A stretch of 5,957 nt of DNA from assembly GCA_025937955.1 (NCBI GenBank), contig JAICQI010000396.1, positions 1 to 5,957 on the forward strand. Reading direction: 5' to 3'. Position 1 is the first letter of the stretch. The number at the start of each line of letters is the position of its first letter. Below are positions 1-5,829 of the stretch, one piece after another. The notes beneath the pieces were generated by a model. That model had not been told where the DNA came from and searched no databases. It was given only the letters and a program-made list of their open reading frames with translations. Origin of the DNA: Pyrinomonadaceae bacterium (GTDB lineage Bacteria; Acidobacteriota; Blastocatellia; Pyrinomonadales; Pyrinomonadaceae). The position numbers and the translations under genes are program-made.

Positions 1-11
1 AGTCAGTATTA

Positions 12-95
12 AAAGAACAAGTCAGGAAGAGGGGCTTGCCCCCGCTCATCGAATTCAAACAGCGGGGGCAAGCCCTTCTTCCTGACTTGTTCTTT
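12..95. repeat. Long inverted repeat / hairpin downstream of the S9 peptidase gene
   Basis: Bases 12-46 and 61-95 are reverse complements over 35 bp with one non-Watson-Crick position (31 against 76, a possible G-U pair in plus-strand RNA). They are separated by a 14-base loop at 47-60. The stem has a GC-rich core near the loop (GGGCTTGCCCCCGCT on the left arm) and an outer AT-richer part containing AAGAACAAGTCAGG. It starts 40 bases past the stop codon of the minus-strand peptidase gene, and on that strand it is followed by a T-rich stretch (TTCTTTTAATA), so it may end transcription. The arms are much longer than a usual intrinsic terminator, which suggests an interspersed palindromic repeat or tiny mobile element that also works as a terminator. 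The structure is directly visible. The function is inferred. Confidence 0.85.
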
Positions 96-111
96 CTTCT
101 GACTTGTTCTT
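82..111. repeat. Tandem 13-bp repeat beside the long hairpin
   Basis: CTGACTTGTTCTT occurs at 82-94 and again exactly at 99-111, a 17-base period. The first copy lies inside the right arm of the long hairpin and the second just outside it. The reverse complement is at 13-25 inside the left arm, and bases 1-6 (AGTCAG) could be the end of a further outer copy cut off by the window edge. The array therefore looks like a nested, symmetric repeat extending past position 1. Confidence 0.75.
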
Positions 112-134
112 ATCTTTGACTTTGTGTCATCGCC

Positions 135-2828
135 TTACGGCGTCAGCTCTGTCGTAAGGATTGCTCCATTGAGATTCGGAAGCACAGCCGAAAGCTTCAA
201 CACTTTCCGACTCGCCTTATCGATCCAAACAGTCTGCCTATCTGCATCGTTGTCGGCCGCGATTATCTCCACCCTGTAGGCATCAAAAGTACCCGCCGGA
301 ACCGTGACGCTCTCCGTTCCCACGACCTTCAACTGTTTAATCTGCGGTTTCTGTTTCTGCAAGTCGAAATTTCGAAAACTCAAACTATAACCATCCGCGA
401 GCGGAAGCGAAGCGATCACTTCAAAGGCGCCCGCGCCGTCAGCAAACAAAGCGCCACCGGGATCCACGGCAAGTGGCGTGGATTGCCCGTTCATCGTCGT
501 TGTCCCGGTCAACTTGTTCGGCTCAACGTTTATCTCCATCGTCAACGGACCTTGATTAATCAAGCGACGCTTTAATAACAGACTTCCCTTCTCGATCGTG
601 CTGACGTCCGAGATCGGACCTTGTGGAAGCTGTGCCGTTTCATTGACGGTCCAGGCACCATTTTCTTCCTTGATTTCTGACTTCAAGGTGAGCGGAATCG
701 TCTGTCCTCCGAGAGCAATCGAAGCCTTGTAATTAGAAGTGCCGGGCCGCAGGTCAACAGCGGGCTTCGGAATTTCGGATGTGGAGCTGATCGCCTTCGG
801 CAACGTCACTGTCTTCACGTCGACAGTTACTTCTTTCAGACGTTTAGCCACTTCCGGCGTCATGCTTTCCTGATAACGACCACCGAGATACTTCGCGAGA
901 AACTTCTCGGCACTGGCAAACATCGCCATACTATTTTCCGGACGTGCAAAGCCGTGCCCTTCATCCGGCGCCACCAGGTACTCAACTGGAAATCCTCTAT
1001 CCCTCAAAGCGATTACAATCTGATCCGACTCGCGTTTGTTAACGCGTGGATCGTTAGCTCCCTGGATCACGAGCAAAGGAGTCTTAATCTTTGCAGCAGC
1101 TGTTAATGGCGACTGGCGCAGCAACTGGGCCTTTCCTTCAGGCGTGTTGGGATCGCCCATACGCTCATAGAAAAGCTTTCTAATCTGTTCCCAGTATGGC
1201 GGAATCGATTCGAGCAGGGTGATCAGATTTGATGGTCCAACTATCGAAACTGCGGCCGCGTAAAGGTCAGGGGTAAACGCGACTCCAGCAAGCGTGGCAT
1301 AGCCGCCATACGAGCCGCCCATAATTCCAACGCGCTTCGGATCGGCAATCCCCTGGGCGATGAGATACTTCGCGCCCCAGGTAACGTCGTCCTGCATTTT
1401 GTCGCCCCACTGTTTGTTTCCTGCATCAAGAAACTTCTTGCCATAGCCGGTTGACGCACGAAAATTGGGTTGCAAGACAGCGTAACCGCGATTGGCGAGA
1501 AACTGCGCCAACGAATCGTAGCCCCAACTGTCGCGGCCCCATGGACCACCATGTGGAAGGATAACCGCGGGAAGATTCTTCGCTTCGACGCCCTTGGGCA
1601 AGGTTAGGTAAGCCGGGATTTCCAGGCCGTCAGACGACTGATATTTGACCGCCTTCATCGGCGCGAGATACGAGCGGTTCAACTTTTCGCGCGCCTGATA
1701 TTGAAGCGTCAACTTCTTTGTAGTGCGGTCATACAGATAAGTTGCGCCCGGATCGGTATCGGCGTTTGCAGAGATAAGAAAGAGCTTTTCATCTTTCGTT
1801 GACGAACCGAAGTTGATCTCCTTACCGGGAAGTTGTTTCTGCAGGTTCTTGTAATCAGCTTCGAAGCTTTTGTCTTTCCAGTACTTTCGTTCGCGTTCAT
1901 CGTCGTAGGTAGTGGCAATCAGCTCATCAGAAACTTCCGAGAACATAGCGTTGCCGAAGTCGACGCGTTTCATGGGATCCGCTTCAACCAACTCTTCCTT
2001 ACCCGTGGCGGGATTGAATAGTTTCAGACTAACGAGATCGACATCGGCGCCCTTGTTTGTCAGGAAGTAGACTCGTTGGCCATCCTTGTGAAAGCGAACT
2101 GGACCGCACGACTCGAACACGTTGCAACTGTAAACCTTCGAAAACTTGTCCGCGTCGACTCTTAATACCTCGGTGTCGCCGTTTTCTGCGGACCTGGTGG
2201 CGAGCCGTAGCTGGTCTTTGAGATCGAAGAAGTAGGCGGTGATGCGTTCGGTGTTCTTGCGGACGAGCGTGCGCTCGCCGGTGGAGATTTTTACTTTGTA
2301 GAGGTCGTGCCACGCCGGATCGCGATCGTTGATACCGACGTAGATCGCGTCGGGCTCGCTGCGAGGCACGGCATATATAAAGGCCCGGACGCCTTTCGCG
2401 TCGGTGAGATTTCGGGCGGCAGGTACATCTTGTCCTGAAGCGGGCGTGTCCGCGGGATTGACCGCGTAGACGTTGTAATTCTCATCCCCAGCCTTATCCT
2501 GAACAAACAGTATGAACTTGCCATCACGCGACCAGAAGTAAGTGGGAATCGGCCGCTTGGTATCAGCCGTTACGGGCTTCGCACTTGTAAAGGGATCACC
2601 CGTCTTCTTGACCCAAACGTTACGCACGCCCTTGAACGGCTTAATAAACGCAATAAACGCCCCATCCGGCGAAATCTGCGCCCCGGCAATCTCAGGATCC
2701 CCAAAGAAAAGCTCGCGGTCGATTATAGGCGGCGCCTGCGACCAGGCAGGCATGGCGAGCGCCAGCACCATTAAAATTGAAAGCATCAGCAAACCGATAA
2801 TTGAGCGGCGAGAGCCGATTGAACGCAT
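135..2828 (-). CDS. Exported S9-family (prolyl oligopeptidase-type) serine peptidase with extra C-terminal domain
   Basis: The product is 897 residues from ATG 2828. A GTG six bases upstream (2834) lies within the Shine-Dalgarno region, so ATG is preferred. Residues 1-30 form a signal peptide (RR near the N-terminus, hydrophobic 11-27, likely cleavage after A-W-S), so the enzyme should act in the periplasm or outside. Residues about 45-380 carry WD40/beta-propeller-like repeats (for example SPDG, WSRDG), the lid typical of S9 enzymes. Residues about 395-650 are the alpha/beta hydrolase domain: HGGP at 426-429 (oxyanion region), catalytic Ser506 in GGSYGGY, Asp593 in GANDPRV and His625 in DEGHGF. 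It should cleave short peptides as an oligopeptidase or acylaminoacyl-type peptidase; the exact specificity cannot be read. Family members usually stop soon after the His motif. Here about 245 further residues (653-897) follow, rich in beta strands and ending in a VTVPAGTFDAYRVE...W-I-D segment similar to DUF3108-type domains. It is transcribed alone and divergently from the 3235 gene. Confidence 0.93.
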   Translation of the reverse strand: MRSIGSRRSIIGLLMLSILMVLALAMPAWSQAPPIIDRELFFGDPEIAGAQISPDGAFIAFIKPFKGVRNVWVKKTGDPFTSAKPVTADTKRPIPTYFWSRDGKFILFVQDKAGDENYNVYAVNPADTPASGQDVPAARNLTDAKGVRAFIYAVPRSEPDAIYVGINDRDPAWHDLYKVKISTGERTLVRKNTERITAYFFDLKDQLRLATRSAENGDTEVLRVDADKFSKVYSCNVFESCGPVRFHKDGQRVYFLTNKGADVDLVSLKLFNPATGKEELVEADPMKRVDFGNAMFSEVSDELIATTYDDERERKYWKDKSFEADYKNLQKQLPGKEINFGSSTKDEKLFLISANADTDPGATYLYDRTTKKLTLQYQAREKLNRSYLAPMKAVKYQSSDGLEIPAYLTLPKGVEAKNLPAVILPHGGPWGRDSWGYDSLAQFLANRGYAVLQPNFRASTGYGKKFLDAGNKQWGDKMQDDVTWGAKYLIAQGIADPKRVGIMGGSYGGYATLAGVAFTPDLYAAAVSIVGPSNLITLLESIPPYWEQIRKLFYERMGDPNTPEGKAQLLRQSPLTAAAKIKTPLLVIQGANDPRVNKRESDQIVIALRDRGFPVEYLVAPDEGHGFARPENSMAMFASAEKFLAKYLGGRYQESMTPEVAKRLKEVTVDVKTVTLPKAISSTSEIPKPAVDLRPGTSNYKASIALGGQTIPLTLKSEIKEENGAWTVNETAQLPQGPISDVSTIEKGSLLLKRRLINQGPLTMEINVEPNKLTGTTTMNGQSTPLAVDPGGALFADGAGAFEVIASLPLADGYSLSFRNFDLQKQKPQIKQLKVVGTESVTVPAGTFDAYRVEIIAADNDADRQTVWIDKASRKVLKLSAVLPNLNGAILTTELTP

Positions 2829-2833
2829 AAACA

Positions 2834-2838
2834 CCTCT
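2834..2838 (-). promoter_or_regulatory. Ribosome binding site of the S9 peptidase gene
   Basis: On the minus strand AGAGG lies five bases before ATG 2828, within AAAGAGGTGTTTATG. It overlaps the in-frame GTG at 2834, which rules against that GTG and settles the start at 2828. Confidence 0.75.
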
Positions 2839-2851
2839 TTCGTTGTGTGAT

Positions 2852-2880
2852 TTGATACCCGGTTGATGAACAGTTGTCTA
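2852..2880 (-). promoter_or_regulatory. Possible sigma-70 promoter of the S9 peptidase gene
   Basis: On the minus strand a TAGACA (2880-2875; one change from TTGACA) is followed after exactly 17 bases by TATCAA (2857-2852; four of six matches to TATAAT). Transcription would begin near 2845, leaving a short leader of about 17 bases that just holds the Shine-Dalgarno sequence. Position and spacing are good, but the -10 box is only moderate, so this is an inference. Confidence 0.4.
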
Positions 2881-3220
2881 CGCCCGAGACCGCCTTAGAG
2901 TTTCAACTGCGCTGCGTATTCTTACCCAACATTCCAAACTGAATTCTCTCCTCACTTTCTTGCTGTCATTTACCTCACATGCTCACCAGCGAGCACCAAA
3001 CACATCTCCAATCACCAAAACTCCTAGGAAATCCTAATAATACCAAGGCACACATATTGCTGAAGCCACTCCGCACACCCGTCCGGGAACCTCTAAACCT
3101 TCGAAATTAGGTGTGCACAATCAGCATCTGAAACTCCGTCGGCGCGTCGGCAAAGCTTTAGTGTGAACCACGCCTGAGCGGCTAGAGTGACTGCCAAAAT
3201 AATATCGTGCTACGTAAGTT
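2881..3220. other. Divergent intergenic region without a gene
   Basis: The interval between the two divergent start codons is about 400 bases; this central part shows no convincing open frame with a ribosome binding site and no tRNA-like structure. It should hold the promoter of the 3235 gene, but no TTGACA/TATAAT pair with proper spacing stands out. TAATAT at 3200-3205 is the best -10 candidate and lacks a -35 partner. A weak 7-bp inverted repeat (GCACACC 3073-3079, GGTGTGC 3110-3116, 30-base spacer) could be an operator but may be chance. Confidence 0.5.
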
Positions 3221-3228
3221 AGAAAGGA
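3221..3228 (+). promoter_or_regulatory. Ribosome binding site of the 281-residue secreted protein gene
   Basis: AGAAAGGA lies six bases before ATG 3235 and supports this start. The start is also supported by the signal peptide that begins immediately after it. Confidence 0.75.
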
Positions 3229-3234
3229 CCCTCA

Positions 3235-4080
3235 ATGCTCAAGTCTGTTCTGTGCCTTTGTCTTGCCTTAGTTCTTTTTGTATTCAGTCTTCCAGTCGCA
3301 TTTGCCCAGGATATTACGCCACTAACGAACGGTGACATCGTCACGATGGTCAACGCGAAACTTCCACCCGCGCTTATCATTGAAAAGATCAACACCTCGT
3401 CATGCGCATTTGACACGTTTCCGTCAGTCCTCGCCGAACTCAAATATAGAGGCGTCCCTGACGAAGTATTGATGGCCATGGTCAAAGCGCCTCGCGGCGT
3501 ACGTTCAAAACCAACAGTGCGAGAATCTGACGGACGCGGCGGACCGACCATCGGCGTCAACGCCCAGCAGGTCGAAGCTAATGCTGCGTCATCAGTACTC
3601 ACCGAGATAACCGTTCCTGAAGGAACGCCCTTAGAAGTTGAGTCAACTTTCAATGTTTCTTCTGGTGAGGTTCAAGAGGGGAGCGCCGTGAGTTTCACAG
3701 TAGTCCATCCCGTTAAAATCAACGGCGTAACTGTTATAAGCGCCGGCGCAAGAGCAACCGCTCGCGTTACAAAAGCTAAGAAGGGTGGTAGCTGGGGCCG
3801 TGCTGGCACACTCGCCTGGGAAATGAAAGACGTTGTAGCTGCCGACGGCTCGAAGGTTCCACTCGAATTCGCAAAGCGAACTAAAGGAGATAGCAAAGGT
3901 GGAACTGTAGCAACCGCAGTTATAGTCACTGGAGTTCTCTTCTGGCCCGCCGCCCCTTTCTGGGGATTCAAGAAAGGCAAAGACGCAAAAGTCCCTGCCG
4001 GAAGTAGGTTCGAAGTAGCAGTGCATGGGAATGCAGTTGTGAAAGTGAGAACCCCAAGCCAACAGGCGGCGCAGGAATAA
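3235..4080 (+). CDS. Secreted protein of unknown function with an acidobacterial-type N-terminal helical domain
   Basis: This is an intact 281-residue protein. Residues 1-24 are a signal peptide (LKS, then a hydrophobic stretch, ending A-F-A before Gln25), so it is exported. Residues 28-85 form a short helical module with the pattern LTNGDIVTMVNAKLPP...IIEKI...FDTFPSVLAELKYRGVP..VL.AMV, which I know as a recurring N-terminal unit in exported acidobacterial proteins; its role is not established. A low-complexity linker (86-120) follows. The second half (125-271) is a beta-rich domain: VPEGTPLEVE, a V-x-F-x-V strand, 'VISAGARATARV', 'DGSKVPLEF', and a closing VPAGSRFEVAVHGN. A glycine- and aliphatic-rich segment at 223-244 (ATAVIVTGVLFWPAAPFW) interrupts it and could insert into a membrane or pack as a hairpin. 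A cell-envelope role is likely. It appears monocistronic: the next ribosome binding site is about 100 bases downstream, and I see no clear terminator between. Confidence 0.88.
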   Translation: MLKSVLCLCLALVLFVFSLPVAFAQDITPLTNGDIVTMVNAKLPPALIIEKINTSSCAFDTFPSVLAELKYRGVPDEVLMAMVKAPRGVRSKPTVRESDGRGGPTIGVNAQQVEANAASSVLTEITVPEGTPLEVESTFNVSSGEVQEGSAVSFTVVHPVKINGVTVISAGARATARVTKAKKGGSWGRAGTLAWEMKDVVAADGSKVPLEFAKRTKGDSKGGTVATAVIVTGVLFWPAAPFWGFKKGKDAKVPAGSRFEVAVHGNAVVKVRTPSQQAAQE

Positions 4081-4177
4081 TTACGACAAAGCTTATCAGG
4101 GAGTAGGATTGCTTTTTGTATCCCAGCCTTGTTGCGAGTAACCACAGCCCAGAACGACCTTATTCTGTACTGATCAT

Positions 4178-4183
4178 AAGGAG
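4178..4183 (+). promoter_or_regulatory. Strong Shine-Dalgarno sequence that fixes the start of the frameshifted gene
   Basis: AAGGAG at 4178-4183 is a near-perfect match to the anti-Shine-Dalgarno sequence. It lies four bases before ATG 4188 and seven before the adjacent ATG 4191. It places the true start of the broken gene here rather than at the in-frame ATG 4116, which has no such site. Confidence 0.75.
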
Positions 4184-4187
4184 AGAC

Positions 4188-4811
4188 ATGATGCACCTCA
4201 CGGTTCGAATGGCATGGCACGACAACAAATGGAACGGCAAAGCTGCAATAACCCCGAAGCCAACAACTATTGCACAGGACCTCATTCTTTGTTGTCTTCC
4301 AGAATAGAGAAGAGAAAGAACACAGACCTTGAAAGCAGTAGGGGTGTTAGAGGCGAGTATGTGGCAAGTGGTCTTACAGCTAACAATGTGCCGCCCGTGC
4401 TATTGGAGTATTAATGCCTTTTTAGATCAAGGTTTTTCAGTGGAGCATACACATCCTTTTAGCAAGTTGCCCTCCCCCAATTTTTGATGTTGTCAAAACG
4501 AACTCCGTGATCACCTGGCCGTTCAAGCTGTCCTTCGTTCACGATAAGCGGGCGAGGGAGACAAAGTACGGCAGCTATTGGCCAGATCTTGAGCAGCGAA
4601 TAGACAACTACAAAAAAAATCACTCCCAACGAGTCTATTCTGTTCTTCTATTTGAATTTCGATAATCCGGTCTCAGCCGATGATATGAAATACCTGTTAG
4701 TGGGCTGTTCCGTAATCTCAATGTCACCCCGGGAAACAAATTCTCAAACCATGCATTACGAACTCTATTGACCTCGCGAAAGCTGAACAGCGAGTTAGGA
4801 ACAGTTTGTGA
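4188..4811 (+). pseudogene. Frameshifted gene, 206-residue composite; resembles the N-terminal part of large WHD...W.G...C proteins
   Basis: No single frame covers this interval, but a continuous protein appears when five single-base shifts are undone. Each is next to a homopolymer: a missing A at 4239-4241; an extra C at 4394-4396; an extra T at 4481-4485; an extra A in the eight-A run 4612-4619; an extra C at 4727-4730. The composite begins MHLTVRMAWHDNKWNGK and continues through RIEKRKNTD, GEYVASG, PPCYWSINAF, VEHTHPF, ITWPFKLSFVHDKR, YWPDLEQRI, ILFFYLNFDNPVS and MKYLLVGCSVI. It ends ...AEQRVRNSL with TGA 4809-4811. It has no internal stop. From memory, similar segments open large bacterial P-loop ATPase/helicase-like proteins, but no ATPase motif is present here, so it is either a truncated relative or a stand-alone domain. 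Cys20, Cys29, Cys71, His87 and His89 could form a metal site. The stop overlaps the next gene's start (GTGA), implying an operon. It could be a real pseudogene, a phase-variable gene or a sequence with length errors. That it was coding is well supported. The family is tentative. Confidence 0.75.
4797..4800 (+). promoter_or_regulatory. Ribosome binding site for the GTG start of the nuclease-like gene
   Basis: AGGA lies seven bases before GTG 4808, inside the 3' end of the upstream broken gene. An in-frame TAG at 4796-4798 closes the frame just above, so GTG 4808 is the only reasonable start. Confidence 0.65.
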
Positions 4812-5431
4812 AAGAAGACATTCTGGAACAGCTTGTTGACGACTACCTTCAGAGTGAAGGTTATTTCACGCGACATAATATAAAGTTTCGTCCTCGTCGA
4901 GACCATCCCGACTTCGACAGTAAAAAAGACTCTAATCATAGCGATATCGATGTGATAGGCATTCATCCTAAAAAAGAAGGCCCCGCGCGTGTTGCGGTGG
5001 TAAGTTGCAAGAGCTGGCAAGGGGGATTTCGCGTAAAAACTAAGATTGAAGAAATCGAGAAAAACAAAATTGTTTCTGGTCGAGAAGCTTGGCAAGCCTT
5101 CCGCGAGCTTACTAGACCCAAGTGGTCCGAAGCCTTCATTGACGCAATTGAAACCGCGACCGGTAGTCGGGAGTTCACGTACTATCTAGCGGTCACAGCT
5201 GTCTTGGGAAACCGACGTGACTGGGAACAGTATCCCCCATTTATTCAAGCAATGGCTGGCAACCCTATTCGAATGATCGACCTTACTGAAATGCTGGAAC
5301 GCATTAAGAACATGAGCACGACAACAGTCGCCTCGTCGACCATAGGTCGCGTGCTGCAGCTAATGCGAGCAGCGGAAAAGGGGGAAAAAGCGCTGATCAA
5401 AGCAGTAGAGTCACAAGAGGAGAACGATTAG
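4808..5431 (+). CDS. PD-(D/E)XK-superfamily nuclease-like protein
   Basis: This is an intact 207-residue soluble protein with no signal peptide or membrane segment. The N-terminal helix (residues 3-20, EDILEQLVDDYLQSEGYF) leads to a strand and then to SDIDVIGI (45-52) and VAVVSCKSW (62-70), followed by QGGF. That order (helix with acidic residues, D-x-D strand, then a strand ending x-C-K) is the core layout of PD-(D/E)XK nucleases such as restriction and repair endonucleases. Asp48 and Lys68 fit the catalytic D and K. The position normally held by Glu or Asp two residues before the Lys is Ser66. Residues 78-207 are mainly helical and I do not recognise them. GTG start; four-base GTGA overlap with the stop of the frameshifted upstream gene, so translation is probably coupled. 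A DNA-cleaving or DNA-binding partner role, for example in phage defence, fits but is inferred. The alternative is an inactive nuclease fold used for binding. Confidence 0.7.
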   Translation: MKEDILEQLVDDYLQSEGYFTRHNIKFRPRRDHPDFDSKKDSNHSDIDVIGIHPKKEGPARVAVVSCKSWQGGFRVKTKIEEIEKNKIVSGREAWQAFRELTRPKWSEAFIDAIETATGSREFTYYLAVTAVLGNRRDWEQYPPFIQAMAGNPIRMIDLTEMLERIKNMSTTTVASSTIGRVLQLMRAAEKGEKALIKAVESQEEND

Positions 5432-5559
5432 GTCATGGAATTCGAGTTCAGGTCCCAGAAGGGTATCCATCGTTCAATTTAAAGGTAAGAAGGCGTTGAG
5501 GTGAACAATAAACTCCGTAAGTAAGTCTTGGAATTGAGTAACTGATACTGTAAGCCGTC
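5432..5559 (+). other. Short non-coding or decayed stretch after the nuclease-like gene
   Basis: All three forward frames are closed within short distances here. A plausible Shine-Dalgarno sequence, AAGAAGG (5487-5493), lies seven bases before GTG 5501, but that frame reads only MNNKLRK before TAA 5522-5524, then open again as VLELSN to TGA 5543. It may be the worn 5' end of the small broken gene that follows, in a different frame; I cannot stitch it convincingly. Confidence 0.35.
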
Positions 5560-5732
5560 AATGCTTTGGAACGAAGAGCGCAGGCAGTCTTAAACGACAC
5601 AACGATCGATGCTCGGAGCCGTGCGATTATCCGGCACGGGTTGGAGACGAATGATCCGTGGCTTGCGAACTCGTGCGCCGCGTTGATGCGGGCGAAGCGA
5701 ATGCCGAGACGATGGGCGATCCGATTAGTTGA
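5560..5732 (+). pseudogene. Small broken gene (about 57 codons) of a compact helical family
   Basis: From 5560 one frame reads NALERRAQAVLND, then IDARSRAIIRHG and LETNDPWLA, up to about 5667. From 5667 the next frame continues ELVRRVDAGE, NAETMGDPIS and TGA 5730-5732. Restoring one G (GCGGAA for GCGAA near 5665-5669) joins them into a helical protein with the motif LETNDPWLAELVRRVDAGE. I associate that pattern with short bacterial proteins of unknown function, from memory only. The start is also doubtful: TAA at 5551-5553 closes the frame, and the codon where a start would be expected (5557-5559) is GTC; the first usable start is TTG 5566, without a Shine-Dalgarno sequence. The unshifted frame stays open to the window end, so an alternative is one longer protein; I find that less likely, because the amino-acid pattern changes character at the shift. 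Confidence 0.5.
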
Positions 5733-5748
5733 TCTTGCTTACCTCTTA

Positions 5749-5786
5749 CACGAAGAGTCAGTTCTTACAGAATTTGACTCTTCGTG
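5749..5786. repeat. Perfect 12-bp inverted repeat (hairpin) between the small broken gene and the last gene
   Basis: CACGAAGAGTCA (5749-5760) and TGACTCTTCGTG (5775-5786) are exact reverse complements around a 14-base spacer. TTCT (5762-5765) and AGAA (5769-5772) in the spacer extend the stem around a three-base loop, with a small bulge. No T-run follows on either strand, so a standard intrinsic terminator is unlikely. An operator, an RNA processing or stability element, or a recombination site are all possible. Confidence 0.7.
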
Positions 5787-5829
5787 GGTGGTCGCGCGTG
5801 TACTCAAATCAACGCACGCGGACCATCTT

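Noticed and set aside
1..111. CRISPR array or integron attC site at the left end
   Set aside because: There are only two or three partial repeat copies, no regular spacers and no attC core sites; a palindromic repeat explains the structure.
2542..2850. Plus-strand open frame of about 100 codons opposite the peptidase start
   Set aside because: It is the antisense shadow of a well-supported gene and has no recognisable protein pattern.
3073..3116. 7-bp inverted repeat GCACACC/GGTGTGC in the divergent spacer as an operator
   Set aside because: It is short, has a 30-base spacer and could easily be chance; no matching promoter is visible.
3219..3653. Minus-strand open frame opposite the secreted protein gene
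   Set aside because: It covers the signal-peptide gene in antisense, lacks a ribosome binding site and has a random composition.
4081..4130. Terminator after the 281-residue gene (T-run at 4113-4117)
   Set aside because: Only a 4-bp GGAT/ATCC stem surrounds the T-run, which lies in the loop rather than after the stem.
4116..4187. In-frame ATG 4116 as the start of the frameshifted gene
   Set aside because: The 24 residues before 4188 look random and 4116 has no Shine-Dalgarno sequence, whereas AAGGAG sits correctly before 4188/4191.
4724..5095. Minus-strand open frame of 123 codons across the operon junction
   Set aside because: It runs antisense to two coupled plus-strand coding regions with clear motifs and has no family resemblance.
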